Origin: Palsa-883 sp035486355
GTDB lineage: Bacteria; Pseudomonadota; Alphaproteobacteria; Acetobacterales; Acetobacteraceae
Length of the DNA stretch: 64,000 nucleotides
NCBI GenBank assembly: GCA_035486355.1
Contig: DATHNE010000008.1
Span: 14,260-78,259, forward strand
Direction: 5' to 3'
The position numbers and the translations under genes are program-made. Within the stretch, counting starts at the first letter, position 1; every line of letters begins with the position of its first letter. The notes beneath the pieces were generated by a model. That model had not been told where the DNA came from. It saw only the letters and a program-made list of their open reading frames with translations, and searched no databases. Positions 1 through 9,666 of this stretch are shown here, piece after piece.

Positions 1-908
<908 letters not shown>

Positions 909-1023
909 CTTCGTGTCCCTGCTCCTTAGGCGACAAGCTGGTGCCACCCCTCATGAGGCGATGGCCTTGATCCTTCGCAAATGAGTTGGGGCGGGGCAGA
1001 GTGGTGGGCAAGGGGGTTGCCGC

Positions 1024-1782
1024 ATGCGTATCGAATATCTGTACCGCTTCCCGGTGAAGGGGCTGTCCGCTGAGGCGATGGAGGCCGCCGAGGTGGAGAC
1101 GGGTAGCTGTATCCCGTGGGACCGGGCCTTCGCGCTGGCGCAGGGCGATTCGGGGTTCGACCCGGGGGCGCCGACCTGGCTGCCGAAAGATAAGTTCATG
1201 TGCCAGAAGCGCAATGCGCGGATCGCGCTGCTGCGGTCACTATTCGACTCGCGGGCACGGCTGTTGGCGATCCGGGCGCCGGACGGTAGCGCGGTGGTGG
1301 AGAACCCGCTGACCGAGGCGGGACGGCAGCGGATTGGGACGTTCCTGGTGGCGTATCTTGGCGAGGAGGCGCGAGGGCGGCCGACGTTCCAGTACGTGCC
1401 CGGGCATGCGTTCTGCGATCAGCGGCAGAAGGTGGTGAGCCTGATCAATTTGGCGAGCTGGCGGGATTTCGAGGCCCAGGTGGGCGCGCGGCGGCATCGG
1501 CGGCGGTTCCGTGCGAACGTGTGGTTCAGCGGCGCGCCGGCGTGGAGCGAGAACGCCTGGGTGGGCAAGACACTGCAGTTGGGCGGGGCGGTGCTGCGGG
1601 TGACGAAGCGGATCGCGCGCTGCCCGGCGACCGAAGTAAACCCGCTAACCGGGGAGCGGGATGCTGATCCGGTGGCGGAGCTACGGGCACTGTACGGGCA
1701 CGTCGATCTGGGCGTGCATGCCGAGGTGATCGAGGGAGGCAAATTCGCGGTGGGGGACGGGCTGGAGGTGCTGGAAGCATAA
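1024..1782 (+). CDS. MOSC domain-containing protein
   Basis: 252-residue protein with an N-terminal beta-barrel segment (MRIEYLYRFPVKGL, residues 1-14, typical of MOSC_N) followed by a MOSC domain. The family is built around sulfur transfer linked to the molybdenum cofactor; the invariant cysteine appears as RCPATEVNP with Cys200. Length and order match the stand-alone soluble MOSC proteins related to YcbX. It is a single gene, divergent from clpB and convergent with opgH. The substrate is not known, so only the domain assignment is firm. Confidence 0.85.
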   Translation: MRIEYLYRFPVKGLSAEAMEAAEVETGSCIPWDRAFALAQGDSGFDPGAPTWLPKDKFMCQKRNARIALLRSLFDSRARLLAIRAPDGSAVVENPLTEAGRQRIGTFLVAYLGEEARGRPTFQYVPGHAFCDQRQKVVSLINLASWRDFEAQVGARRHRRRFRANVWFSGAPAWSENAWVGKTLQLGGAVLRVTKRIARCPATEVNPLTGERDADPVAELRALYGHVDLGVHAEVIEGGKFAVGDGLEVLEA

Positions 1783-1923
1783 GCCTACACGGCTTCGGGC
1801 CGCCGCACCGCTGACCGGCAGATCGCCACCCCGCCCGGGCACGCAGGCAGGGCGCGGATGCCGTGGCCAAGCCCGGCATGACGCGTGGCGGCAGCGGCGC
1901 CACTCTTTTGCAGGCCTGATGCT

Positions 1924-4053
1924 TTATCCGTTCCGTGCCGACAGCGCCGCGAGGCGAATGAGCGACGGGTCATCGGACAGTACCGCCAGCCGTTCGGCAT
2001 GCGTCAATTCCGACCACGCCGTTTCGAACGATGGCGCCTCAGCGAGCTTCTCGCGTCCAACCAACAATGCGGCATCGATCGGGTCGATCCGCGGGCGGCG
2101 TGGCGGCGGCAGCATGCCGCGGTGCGCCGCCAGCAGCACCGGATCGTGGAACAGCCGCGCGACGGACGCGTCGGCCTCGGCGGCCCGCGCGAGATCGCCC
2201 GCGCGAGCCAGCACTTTGGGCGGGGTTATTTCCTCGGGGATACGCAGCAGCCCCAGACGCCGCAGCGTCAGGCCGACGCGGCGTTGCCCGGTGATGATCG
2301 CCAGCGGGATCGCCAACGCCAGACCCAGCACGACGGGCAGCATCCACAAGGCCAAGTAGGGTGATATGGCCCAGGCCGCGCCGCCCAGCAGCACACCCAG
2401 TATTGTGTGGCCGCGGAAGCGTCGCACGATCTCGCGGTTGGGGATGCTGCCATCATCGCGACGCTGGGTCTGCCAACCCGCATCGCGGCCCACCAGGATA
2501 CCGCACACAGCGGAGGATTGGGTCAGCATCGTCACCGGGGCCATCAGGCCGGTCAGAACCGTTTCGATCAGGACACCCAGAAGCAGGCGCATCACGCCAC
2601 CATGACCGCGACGTTCGCCGCCGCGCCGCATCGCCGCGATCGCGCCCAGCAGCTTCGGCGCCAACAGCAACGCCATGGTGCCAACAAACATCCACATCGC
2701 GCGCACTGGATCGACCACCGGCCAATGCGGGAACAGCGATTTTCCCGCCGGAAAGTAATCCGGGCGGATGAAGCGCGCCTGCAACGCGATCAGCATGCCG
2801 CTCAGCAGGAACAGTAGCCATAGTGGCGCGGTGATATACGACCCGATGCCGGTCAGCAGGTGCAGCCGGCTGATCCAGGCCAGGCCGCGCGACGGCAGCA
2901 CCGCGATGTGCTGCAGATTGCCCTGGCACCAGCGGCGGTCACGCACGGCAAGATCAATCAGCGAGGGCGGCCCTTCCTCGTAACTGCCGGCCAGGGCCGG
3001 TACCATGTGGATTGCCCAGCCACCGCGGCGCATCAGCGCGGCCTCGACGAAGTCGTGGCTCATGATGATGCCGCCGAACGGCTTGCGTCCGCGCAGTTCC
3101 GGCAATCCGCCCTGTTCGGCAAAGGCACGGGTGCGGATCAGCGCGTTGTGACCCCAGTAATTGCCTTCCGCGCCATGCCACCAGGCGATGCCGTGCGCGA
3201 TCAGTGGCCCATACATGCGGCCGGCGAACTGCTGCAGGCGGGCGAACAGGGTCGTGCCGCCGACGATCAGCGGCAGGGTCTGGATCAGCCCGACATCGGG
3301 ATGACGTTCCAATGCCGTGACGAGCTGACAAAGCGCGTCGGCGGTCATCACGCTGTCGGCATCGAGGATGAGGAACTGCGGGTAGGCGGCGCCGAAACGG
3401 GAAACCCAGTCGGCGATGTTACCCGATTTGCGCGCTGTATTGCGGGTTCGCCGGCGATAGAAGATACGGTCGGCGCCATCGGTTTGCGCACGCAATGCCA
3501 GGAACGCGGCTTCCTCGGCGATCCAGGTCGCTGGATCGGTGGTATCACTCAGGATGAAAATATCGAACAGATCCGTCAGGCCGGCCGCGTGCAGGGATTC
3601 GTCGATTGCCTGCAAGCCAGCCGTCACGCGAGAGGGGGATTCGTTGTAGGTAGGCATCAACAACGCGGTGCGGGTTGACAGGCGTGTCGGCTCACCTGAA
3701 ATCAAGCGACGACCGCCGCCGCACAGCAACGAAACGAAGCCGGCCAGTGCGCTGGTAAACGACAACGCGATCCAGCCGAACAGCGCCAGGAACAATGCCA
3801 GCATGAATGCGGTCAATGGCGTAAAGACGCTGCCGCCGAGCACCAGGTACATTTCGTAGGTGGCAACCACACTCAACAATGAGGCACTGCCAATCACCAG
3901 CAGGCGGCGAAAGAAGATCCCGCGTGGCGATGACGATGGACGGGCGTGCTGGCCGGGCACCTGGCGCAGCGACTGCGTTGGCATCGCCAGCGGTGCTTCC
4001 GGCGGCAGGGCAGGCACCACCGGCGCATCGGCGCGGGTTACGTCGGTGTCCAT
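1924..4053 (-). CDS. opgH: Glucans biosynthesis glucosyltransferase H
   Basis: 709-residue integral inner-membrane glycosyltransferase (GT2) that elongates the beta-glucan backbone of osmoregulated periplasmic glucans from UDP-glucose. Visible: N-terminal hydrophobic helices (about residues 50-110), the catalytic LDADSVM motif near residue 230, the RRWCQGN (QxxRW-type) motif near residue 373, then several membrane spans towards the C-terminus. The length is below the roughly 850 residues of the E. coli protein, as in other alphaproteobacteria. The start overlaps the end of opgG by 16 bases, so the two genes are one transcription unit and probably translationally coupled. Confidence 0.95.
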   Translation of the reverse strand: MDTDVTRADAPVVPALPPEAPLAMPTQSLRQVPGQHARPSSSPRGIFFRRLLVIGSASLLSVVATYEMYLVLGGSVFTPLTAFMLALFLALFGWIALSFTSALAGFVSLLCGGGRRLISGEPTRLSTRTALLMPTYNESPSRVTAGLQAIDESLHAAGLTDLFDIFILSDTTDPATWIAEEAAFLALRAQTDGADRIFYRRRTRNTARKSGNIADWVSRFGAAYPQFLILDADSVMTADALCQLVTALERHPDVGLIQTLPLIVGGTTLFARLQQFAGRMYGPLIAHGIAWWHGAEGNYWGHNALIRTRAFAEQGGLPELRGRKPFGGIIMSHDFVEAALMRRGGWAIHMVPALAGSYEEGPPSLIDLAVRDRRWCQGNLQHIAVLPSRGLAWISRLHLLTGIGSYITAPLWLLFLLSGMLIALQARFIRPDYFPAGKSLFPHWPVVDPVRAMWMFVGTMALLLAPKLLGAIAAMRRGGERRGHGGVMRLLLGVLIETVLTGLMAPVTMLTQSSAVCGILVGRDAGWQTQRRDDGSIPNREIVRRFRGHTILGVLLGGAAWAISPYLALWMLPVVLGLALAIPLAIITGQRRVGLTLRRLGLLRIPEEITPPKVLARAGDLARAAEADASVARLFHDPVLLAAHRGMLPPPRRPRIDPIDAALLVGREKLAEAPSFETAWSELTHAERLAVLSDDPSLIRLAALSARNG

Positions 4054-5558
4054 CGGTAGATCCAGGTTTCGCTGAGCGGTTTATCCTTGTCCATCAGCCG
4101 CGCGTGCAGATCGATCAGCTTCTCACCTTTCGGATCCAGCTCCAGGCTGACGCGCCAGCCGCCGAAATCGGGCACATGCTGGACGGTGGCGTTGACGACC
4201 TGTCCCTTGCTGCTGCCGTGGTCCAATGCCGGTGGCGTGGGCGCCTCCGACTTGCGCAATGGCTCACTGACGAAATCGATGACGAACTGGCGGTTGGTGC
4301 CGTTCCAGGCCAGGCCGCAGCGCGTCGCGACGACCCTGGCGAGCGACTTTTCAGTCGATAGAAGCCAGCACCAGCGCAGCCGGTAATTGCGCAGATATTC
4401 GGTCTTCGACCGCAACGGGTCTTTCGGTCGCCAGAAGGCCACGATATTGTCGTTCACTTCCTTCTGGCTGGGGATTTCTACCAACTCCACAATCCCATCG
4501 CCCCAATCGCCGATCGGTTCCACCCAGAGCGATGGTCGCTTCTCGTAACGCGCCTCGGCATCCTGGTAATCGGCGAAGTGCCGCTTGCGCTGCAGCAGCC
4601 CGTAACCGCGCACATTCGTATCCGTGAAGGCGCTGATCTGCAGGTCATGCGGATTGGCGAGCGGACGCCAGACATGCTCCTCACGCCCGGTGAGCAAGGC
4701 CAGCCCATCCGTGTCGTGCACCGCATTGCGATAATCGTCGAAGGCCGACCGGTCATTGGTGTCGAACAGGAACATGCTGGTCAGCGGCGCCAGGCCCGAC
4801 GCAGCCATGTCGACGCGTGGATACAGCGACGTTTCGACATCGAATATGGTGGACTCGCCCGGCCGGATGGTGAAGCGGAAGGCGGCGGCTGCACTCTGGC
4901 TGTCCAACAGCGCGTGCACCACGATGGATTCGCTGCCGGGCGCAGGACGCTCCAGCCAGAATGTCTTGAACAGCGGAAATTCCTCGCCCGTCGGGTCGGC
5001 GGTCTTGATCGCGAGGCCGCGCGCGGACAGGCCGTAGCCCTGGCCCTTGGCGACCGCGCGGAAATAGCTGGCCCCGAGGAAGGCGCAGACTTCGTCGTAA
5101 TAATCGGCCCGGTTCAGCGGGTAATGCAGCCGGAAGCCGGCGAACCCAACATCACCCGCGGGAAGCTTGGTCTTTTCTGAGATGAACAAGGTCGGCTGAT
5201 ACGGGATAGGAACGGCAAGGCCGTCGACAACCTCGTAGATATCGACGCGGTCCTTGTAGAGGAAGCCGCGCATGAAGAACTGTGCGGTGAAGCGCAATTT
5301 GCGATCGTGCCACAGCGCTTGCGTCGGATCAAAGCGGATCGATCGATAGCCCGGGTAGTCCAGGGCCTTCAGCTCCGGCGGCAGCGTGGAATCAGGCGCC
5401 TTGTAGGCCTGTTGCGCGAGTTGCCGCGCCATCTGGCGGACGCTGGAAGCGTCGAACGGACCCGGAGTAATGGAGGATGGCGCGGCATTGGCGCGGCCGA
5501 GCCAGGTCGCGACGGGCAGAAACGCACCTCCGCGCAGCAGACCACGACGATGCAACAC
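4038..5558 (-). CDS. opgG: Glucan biosynthesis protein OpgG/OpgD, Tat-exported
   Basis: 506-residue periplasmic protein of the MdoG/OpgG family that branches or releases periplasmic glucans made by OpgH. I choose a GTG start at 5558: AGGGAG sits 8 bases upstream, and the product opens MLHRRGLLRGGAFLPVATW, a twin-arginine (RRGLLRG) signal ending at GRANA. An upstream frame-open ATG at 5624 would put 22 extra hydrophobic residues before the RR motif and lacks a clear ribosome site. The Tat signal resembles OpgD more than Sec-exported OpgG, so the paralogue name is uncertain while the family is not. First gene of opgG-opgH. Confidence 0.9.
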   Translation of the reverse strand: MLHRRGLLRGGAFLPVATWLGRANAAPSSITPGPFDASSVRQMARQLAQQAYKAPDSTLPPELKALDYPGYRSIRFDPTQALWHDRKLRFTAQFFMRGFLYKDRVDIYEVVDGLAVPIPYQPTLFISEKTKLPAGDVGFAGFRLHYPLNRADYYDEVCAFLGASYFRAVAKGQGYGLSARGLAIKTADPTGEEFPLFKTFWLERPAPGSESIVVHALLDSQSAAAAFRFTIRPGESTIFDVETSLYPRVDMAASGLAPLTSMFLFDTNDRSAFDDYRNAVHDTDGLALLTGREEHVWRPLANPHDLQISAFTDTNVRGYGLLQRKRHFADYQDAEARYEKRPSLWVEPIGDWGDGIVELVEIPSQKEVNDNIVAFWRPKDPLRSKTEYLRNYRLRWCWLLSTEKSLARVVATRCGLAWNGTNRQFVIDFVSEPLRKSEAPTPPALDHGSSKGQVVNATVQHVPDFGGWRVSLELDPKGEKLIDLHARLMDKDKPLSETWIYRWTPT

Positions 5559-5774
5559 CAGTACCGCTCCCTGCAAGACCACCAGCGATACTGAAACGGC
5601 GGGAATGAGCATGCATTGTGGCACGGCGACACACGTTGCCGTGAGACACGTTCACAAATCCCGAGTCACGCATGTCGGTTTGCAGGTGCGATCGGCGTCT
5701 GGCACGCGCCGCACAGGGTCTGCCGGACACCGCCGGCGCGGTCTCGCCGCTTTCGGACATGATTGGCAGTGGCG

Positions 5775-6353
5775 TCAGAACAGCCGCAGGATCAGGAAGC
5801 CGCCGACGACACCGGCAGCGAGCAGCGAGGTGACCATGGTCAGCCGCCGCTCGATGAAATCGCGCACCTGCACCCCGAACACGCGCAGCAGCGCCGCGAC
5901 CAGGAAGAAGCGGGCGCCGCGCGTCGCGGCGCTTGCCGCCATGAACAGCGCGAAATCGAAATGCGCGGCGCCGGAGGCGATGGTGACGATCTTGTACGGG
6001 ATCGGCGTGAGGCCTTTGATCAGGATGACCCATAGACCCCATTTGGCGTACAGCGCCTGGAACGCCGCGAAACGCGGACCGTAGCCGTAGAATTCGATCA
6101 ACGGGCGGGCGAGCTGATCGAACACGGCGTAGCCGATGAAGTAGCCCAGGGCGCCGCCGGTGACACTGCCGAGTAGACAGATCAGCGCGAAGCGCCAGGC
6201 CCGATCGGGCCGCGCCAGGGCCATCGGGATCAGCAGCGCATCCGGTGGGATTGGGAAGAAGCTCGCCTCAGCAAAAGCGATGCCGGCCAGCCACCAGGTG
6301 GCGCGCGGCGAGGCGGCCAGCGCGAGTGTGCGCGCGTAGAGTCGGTGCAGCAT
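5775..6353 (-). CDS. YqaA/DedA-family membrane protein (VTT domain)
   Basis: 192-residue inner-membrane protein of the SNARE-associated/DedA superfamily, YqaA branch. The N-terminal FFPIPPDALLIP segment and the GLTPIPYKIVTIASGAA segment are the two re-entrant, proline-bearing motifs typical of this fold, which is linked to lipid scrambling or transport. Four to five hydrophobic stretches are visible. It lies between opgG and a divergent secreted-protein gene, in the same orientation as opgG but 216 bases away, so co-transcription is possible but unproven. The actual cargo is unknown. Confidence 0.8.
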   Translation of the reverse strand: MLHRLYARTLALAASPRATWWLAGIAFAEASFFPIPPDALLIPMALARPDRAWRFALICLLGSVTGGALGYFIGYAVFDQLARPLIEFYGYGPRFAAFQALYAKWGLWVILIKGLTPIPYKIVTIASGAAHFDFALFMAASAATRGARFFLVAALLRVFGVQVRDFIERRLTMVTSLLAAGVVGGFLILRLF

Positions 6354-6459
6354 CTCGCCGCTCTACACTGACCGAAGAGCACTGGCCACTGCCCGCCTCT
6401 GGCCCGTCAGCACGGAGCGCCGTATCGTGCCGAGACCGATGACTGCACTGAGGAGACGT

Positions 6460-6936
6460 ATGCGACACACAATGGTTCGCCTGTTGGGGTTGGTGCTGGG
6501 CGCGGTCGCGCTGACGGCCCCTGGCCAGGCGCAAGGCCCGGCGGAACCGCCGCACGCCTGGCTGTTCGGCGCGTGGATCGGCGGGCTGTATCCGCCTCCG
6601 GTGACGCTGAACGCGCAGGAATGCCTGGCTCAGCCGGTGGTGATCTTCACCCGCGACCTGGTGCTGCGTGCGATTTTCACCACCGACACCTATGTCCAGC
6701 GACGGGTCGACACCGTGCGCGCCACGGCGACGGGTACGGAGTTCCGCCTGATCGAGCCGCTGGAGTCCACGCCGGCGGGCAATGCGCTGTTCGGCGACCA
6801 GGCCGCACCACCGCCGGCCGGATTCGGCTGTGAAAATGCCAACGTGCTGCACGTGAAACGAGAGGGGGAGAACCAGATCAGCTTCCCGCACTGCTCCGAC
6901 TTCCCCTACCCGCTGATCCGCTGCTCGACCCGCTAA
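6460..6936 (+). CDS. Predicted secreted protein of unknown function
   Basis: 158 residues after choosing the ATG at 6460, which follows GAGGAG by 4-5 bases; upstream in-frame ATGs at 6427 and 6439 exist but lack such a site. Residues 1-25 form a signal peptide (positively charged start, hydrophobic core LLGLVLGAVAL, cleavage near APGQAQG). The mature part carries cysteines around ECLAQP, FGCENAN, PHCSD and IRCS, suggesting two disulfides in the periplasm. I do not recognise the family. It lies 36 bases before the ThDP enzyme gene and could be its first co-transcribed partner. Confidence 0.65.
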   Translation: MRHTMVRLLGLVLGAVALTAPGQAQGPAEPPHAWLFGAWIGGLYPPPVTLNAQECLAQPVVIFTRDLVLRAIFTTDTYVQRRVDTVRATATGTEFRLIEPLESTPAGNALFGDQAAPPPAGFGCENANVLHVKREGENQISFPHCSDFPYPLIRCSTR

Positions 6937-6972
6937 GACAGGTCGCACAACAAATCGAGGAAGCCGTCCCCT

Positions 6973-8658
6973 ATGAGCCAAACCGTCGCCCGCCTGCTAG
7001 CCGAAAGCCTCGAGGCGCATGATGTCGATCAGATCTTTTGTGTACCGGGCGAGAGCTATGTCGGCCTGACGAGTGCCCTGCTGCAGCGGAACACCATCCG
7101 CATGGTTGTCTGCCGGCATGAGGCCGGGGCCGGTTTCATGGCGGTGGCCGATGGGCGGTTGCGCAAGCGCGCGGGCATCTGTGTCGTCTCACGCGGGCCA
7201 GGATTGTCGAACGGGCTGGTGGCGCTGCATTCCGCCTATCATGACGCGACGCCGATGGTGATGCTGGTGGGGCAGGTGGAGCGCAAGGATTTCGGCCGGC
7301 TCGCGTTGCAGGAGCAGAACTATTCGCGGCTGCTATCCGACATCACCAAGCTGGTGATTGAGGTGAACGAACCCGAGCAGGCGTCGGAAGCCATTGCGCG
7401 GGCGTTCCATGTGGCGGAAAGCGGCACGCAAGGACCAGTGGCAGTCATCCTGCCCGAGGACATTTTCGATGAGGAGACGGATGCTGAGATGAACCTGCCG
7501 CGGCCGCGCGTAGTGGCGGGCCCGCGTGGCGCGGATCTGGACCGGTTGGCCGAGATGCTGGCGAAGGCGGAACGGCCGCTGGTGCTGGTGGGCGGTGCGC
7601 TGCTGGACGATGCGATGCACGACAGTCGCGTCTTCGCCGATCTGAACAAACTGGCCGAGACCTGGATGCTGCCGATCTGCCCGACACATCGCCGGCCGCA
7701 ACTGTTCGACGCGACGCACCCGAATTTCGGCGGTTACATGGGTATTCGCGTGCCGCCGGCGCTGATCAGTGAGATGAAGAAGGCCGATCTGCTGGTGGCT
7801 TTGGGCGAGCGGCTGACGGATACGGTCACCCAGTCCTACAGCTTCCCCGCGGCGCCGCAGCCACAACTGCCTCTGGTGCATGTGTGGCCGGATCCGAATG
7901 AGATCGGTCGCGTATGGCGGGTCGATCTCGGGCTGCCGTGCAGCCCGCATGAGGTGATCAAGGGGCTGCTGGCGCGCGGCGTGCCGGGTGGAATAGGGCA
8001 CCGTCGCGGCTGGGTGGACGGGCTGCACGCGATCCATCGCAAGCTGCTGGCGAAAGAATGGGAACCGACGAGCGATGGGGTGAACTTCGCGGCGATCGTT
8101 TGCGAGGTGGACAAGCATCTGGCCGATGACGCCACCGTCACGACTGATGCCGGCAACTTTGGCAGCTACGTCCATCGCTATATCGGCTTCCGGCAGGGGC
8201 AGGTGTTCCTGTCGTCGGTGGTCGGCGCGATGGGGTCCGGCATGCCGATGGCAGTGGCCGCGACGCTACGCCGGCCGGGCAAACAGGTGGTGGCATTCCT
8301 CGGCGATGGCGGCGCATTGATGATGGGGAACGAGATCGCTACGGCATGCCAGTACGGTGGCAACCCCATCATGATCATCTCGGACAACGGGATGTACGGC
8401 ACGATCGGCATGCACAGCTATGTGCGCTATCCGGAACGACCGTTCATGGACGGCACGCGGCTGACCAATCCGGATTTCGCCGCCTGGGGGCGGTCGTTCG
8501 GTGCCGAGGGCATCACTATCCGCGGCGAATCCGAAGTGAAGGACGCCATCGCGCGCGCCTTCGCGGTGCGGACCAAGCCGGTGGTGGTGCACTGCCTGAC
8601 CTCGGCGATCCAGATGAGCGCGTGGCGGCGGTATACGCGGACGGAGACGCTGCCATAG
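6973..8658 (+). CDS. Thiamine diphosphate-dependent enzyme, acetolactate synthase-like
   Basis: 561-residue ThDP enzyme of the IlvB/benzoylformate-decarboxylase superfamily. The three domains are in order: Pyr domain with catalytic Glu50 (CRHEAGAGF), central domain, and PP domain with the GDGGALMMGNE cofactor motif (GDG at about 444-446) ending in IISDNGMYG. The enzyme ligates or decarboxylates a 2-oxo acid; the exact substrate cannot be read. It is not ilvB: no regulatory subunit gene is adjacent and its partner is a racemase-like protein. The downstream gene starts 11 bases after its stop, so the two are co-expressed. Confidence 0.85.
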   Translation: MSQTVARLLAESLEAHDVDQIFCVPGESYVGLTSALLQRNTIRMVVCRHEAGAGFMAVADGRLRKRAGICVVSRGPGLSNGLVALHSAYHDATPMVMLVGQVERKDFGRLALQEQNYSRLLSDITKLVIEVNEPEQASEAIARAFHVAESGTQGPVAVILPEDIFDEETDAEMNLPRPRVVAGPRGADLDRLAEMLAKAERPLVLVGGALLDDAMHDSRVFADLNKLAETWMLPICPTHRRPQLFDATHPNFGGYMGIRVPPALISEMKKADLLVALGERLTDTVTQSYSFPAAPQPQLPLVHVWPDPNEIGRVWRVDLGLPCSPHEVIKGLLARGVPGGIGHRRGWVDGLHAIHRKLLAKEWEPTSDGVNFAAIVCEVDKHLADDATVTTDAGNFGSYVHRYIGFRQGQVFLSSVVGAMGSGMPMAVAATLRRPGKQVVAFLGDGGALMMGNEIATACQYGGNPIMIISDNGMYGTIGMHSYVRYPERPFMDGTRLTNPDFAAWGRSFGAEGITIRGESEVKDAIARAFAVRTKPVVVHCLTSAIQMSAWRRYTRTETLP

Positions 8659-8669
8659 GAGGGGCGCCG

Positions 8670-9323
8670 ATGCGCATCGCACTGATCCACGCACTGAAGC
8701 ACTCGATCGCCGCGATCGAGGACGCGTTCGGCCGGTTGTGGCCCGAGGCGCATCTGGCCAATCTGCTGGATGATTCTCTATCGGCCGATCTGGCGCGCGA
8801 TGGCGTGCTGACGCCGGCGATGACCGAGCGGTTCCTGATCCTTGCGCGCTACGCCAAGGCAACGGGCGCGGATGGTATCCTGTTTACTTGTTCTGCCTTC
8901 GGACCGTGCATCGAGGCCTGCGCGAGGGCGCTGGCGCCGCTGCCGGTGCTGAAGCCAAACGAGGCGATGATTGAGGATGCGGTGTCGCTGGTGGGACACA
9001 ACGGACGCATCGGCTTGCTGGCGAGTTTTGCGCCGACCCTGGCATCGATGCCGGCGGAGTTCGCCATGATGGCGCCGGATATCGTGGTGGTGCCGCAGCT
9101 CGCCGATGACGCGATGGCCGCATTGGATCGTGGCGATGCCGATGCGCATGACCAGGCGGCCGCGCAGGCCGCACGCTCACTGACGGATTGTGACGTGATC
9201 GCGCTTGGGCAGTTCAGCCTGGCGCGCGCGGCGGGGCATGTGACGCAAGCCGCTGGCCGGCCGGCGCTGACCACACCGGATTCGGCGGTGAACAAACTGA
9301 AGCGGCTACTTGGCGCAAACTGA
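8670..9323 (+). CDS. Aspartate/glutamate racemase-family protein
   Basis: 217-residue member of the Asp/Glu/hydantoin racemase superfamily; the product starts MRIALIHALKHS. The ATG at 8670 follows TAGGAGG by a good spacing. The first catalytic cysteine is present (FTCSAFGPC, Cys74, with another Cys at 80). Where the family normally has the second catalytic Gly-Cys-Thr, this protein reads LGQFSLA, so it has no second nucleophile at that position. Such one-cysteine members can act as isomerases, decarboxylases or lyases instead of racemases. It sits between the ThDP enzyme and a small protein in one operon. Confidence 0.75.
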   Translation: MRIALIHALKHSIAAIEDAFGRLWPEAHLANLLDDSLSADLARDGVLTPAMTERFLILARYAKATGADGILFTCSAFGPCIEACARALAPLPVLKPNEAMIEDAVSLVGHNGRIGLLASFAPTLASMPAEFAMMAPDIVVVPQLADDAMAALDRGDADAHDQAAAQAARSLTDCDVIALGQFSLARAAGHVTQAAGRPALTTPDSAVNKLKRLLGAN

Positions 9324-9341
9324 GTGTCGAAGGAGGGACCG

Positions 9342-9632
9342 ATGGACTTTGCGGCGTTTCATACAAGCCTCGGTGCGGCAGAACCCCCAGCCGAGTTGAA
9401 CCTCGCGCTGCAGACGCTGTGGTGGGACGCCAAGGGTGATTGGAATCGCGCGCATGAATGCGCGCAACAGGACGAGGGCAAGACCGGCTCCTCGGTGCAT
9501 GCATATCTGCATCGGAAGGAAGGCGATCTGTCGAACGCGCGGTACTGGTACAACCGCGCTGGGCGAACGCCGGCGACCGGGACGTTGGAGGCGGAATGGC
9601 GCGTTCTGGCGACGGAGTTGTTAGCGGGCTGA
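9342..9632 (+). CDS. Small conserved-looking protein of unknown function
   Basis: 96-residue soluble protein starting MDFAAFHTSLG. The start at 9342 follows AAGGAGGG, a strong ribosome site. The sequence is rich in Trp and Tyr, with a helical middle (WWDAKGDWNRAHECAQQ) and HAYLHRKEGDLSNARYWYNRAG, which has the spacing of a tetratricopeptide-like helix pair. I do not recognise a named family. It is the last gene of the ThDP enzyme/racemase operon, 18 bases behind its neighbour, and is followed at once by a perfect hairpin. Confidence 0.7.
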   Translation: MDFAAFHTSLGAAEPPAELNLALQTLWWDAKGDWNRAHECAQQDEGKTGSSVHAYLHRKEGDLSNARYWYNRAGRTPATGTLEAEWRVLATELLAG

Positions 9633-9633
9633 A

Positions 9634-9666
9634 GGGGGGTGGAACAGCTGCGCTGTTCCACCCCCC
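9634..9666. terminator. Perfect hairpin between convergent genes
   Basis: A 15-bp perfect stem (GGGGGGTGGAACAGC at 9634-9648 with its complement at 9652-9666) and a 3-base loop lies exactly between the stop of the 96-aa gene and the stop of the M32 carboxypeptidase gene. There is no T run on either side, so it is a stabilising or bidirectional terminator-like hairpin and not a classical intrinsic terminator. Confidence 0.75.

Noticed and set aside
6973..8658. Calling the ThDP enzyme acetolactate synthase IlvB
   Set aside because: The fold matches, but no small subunit gene is adjacent and its operon partner is a racemase-like protein, so I keep the general name.
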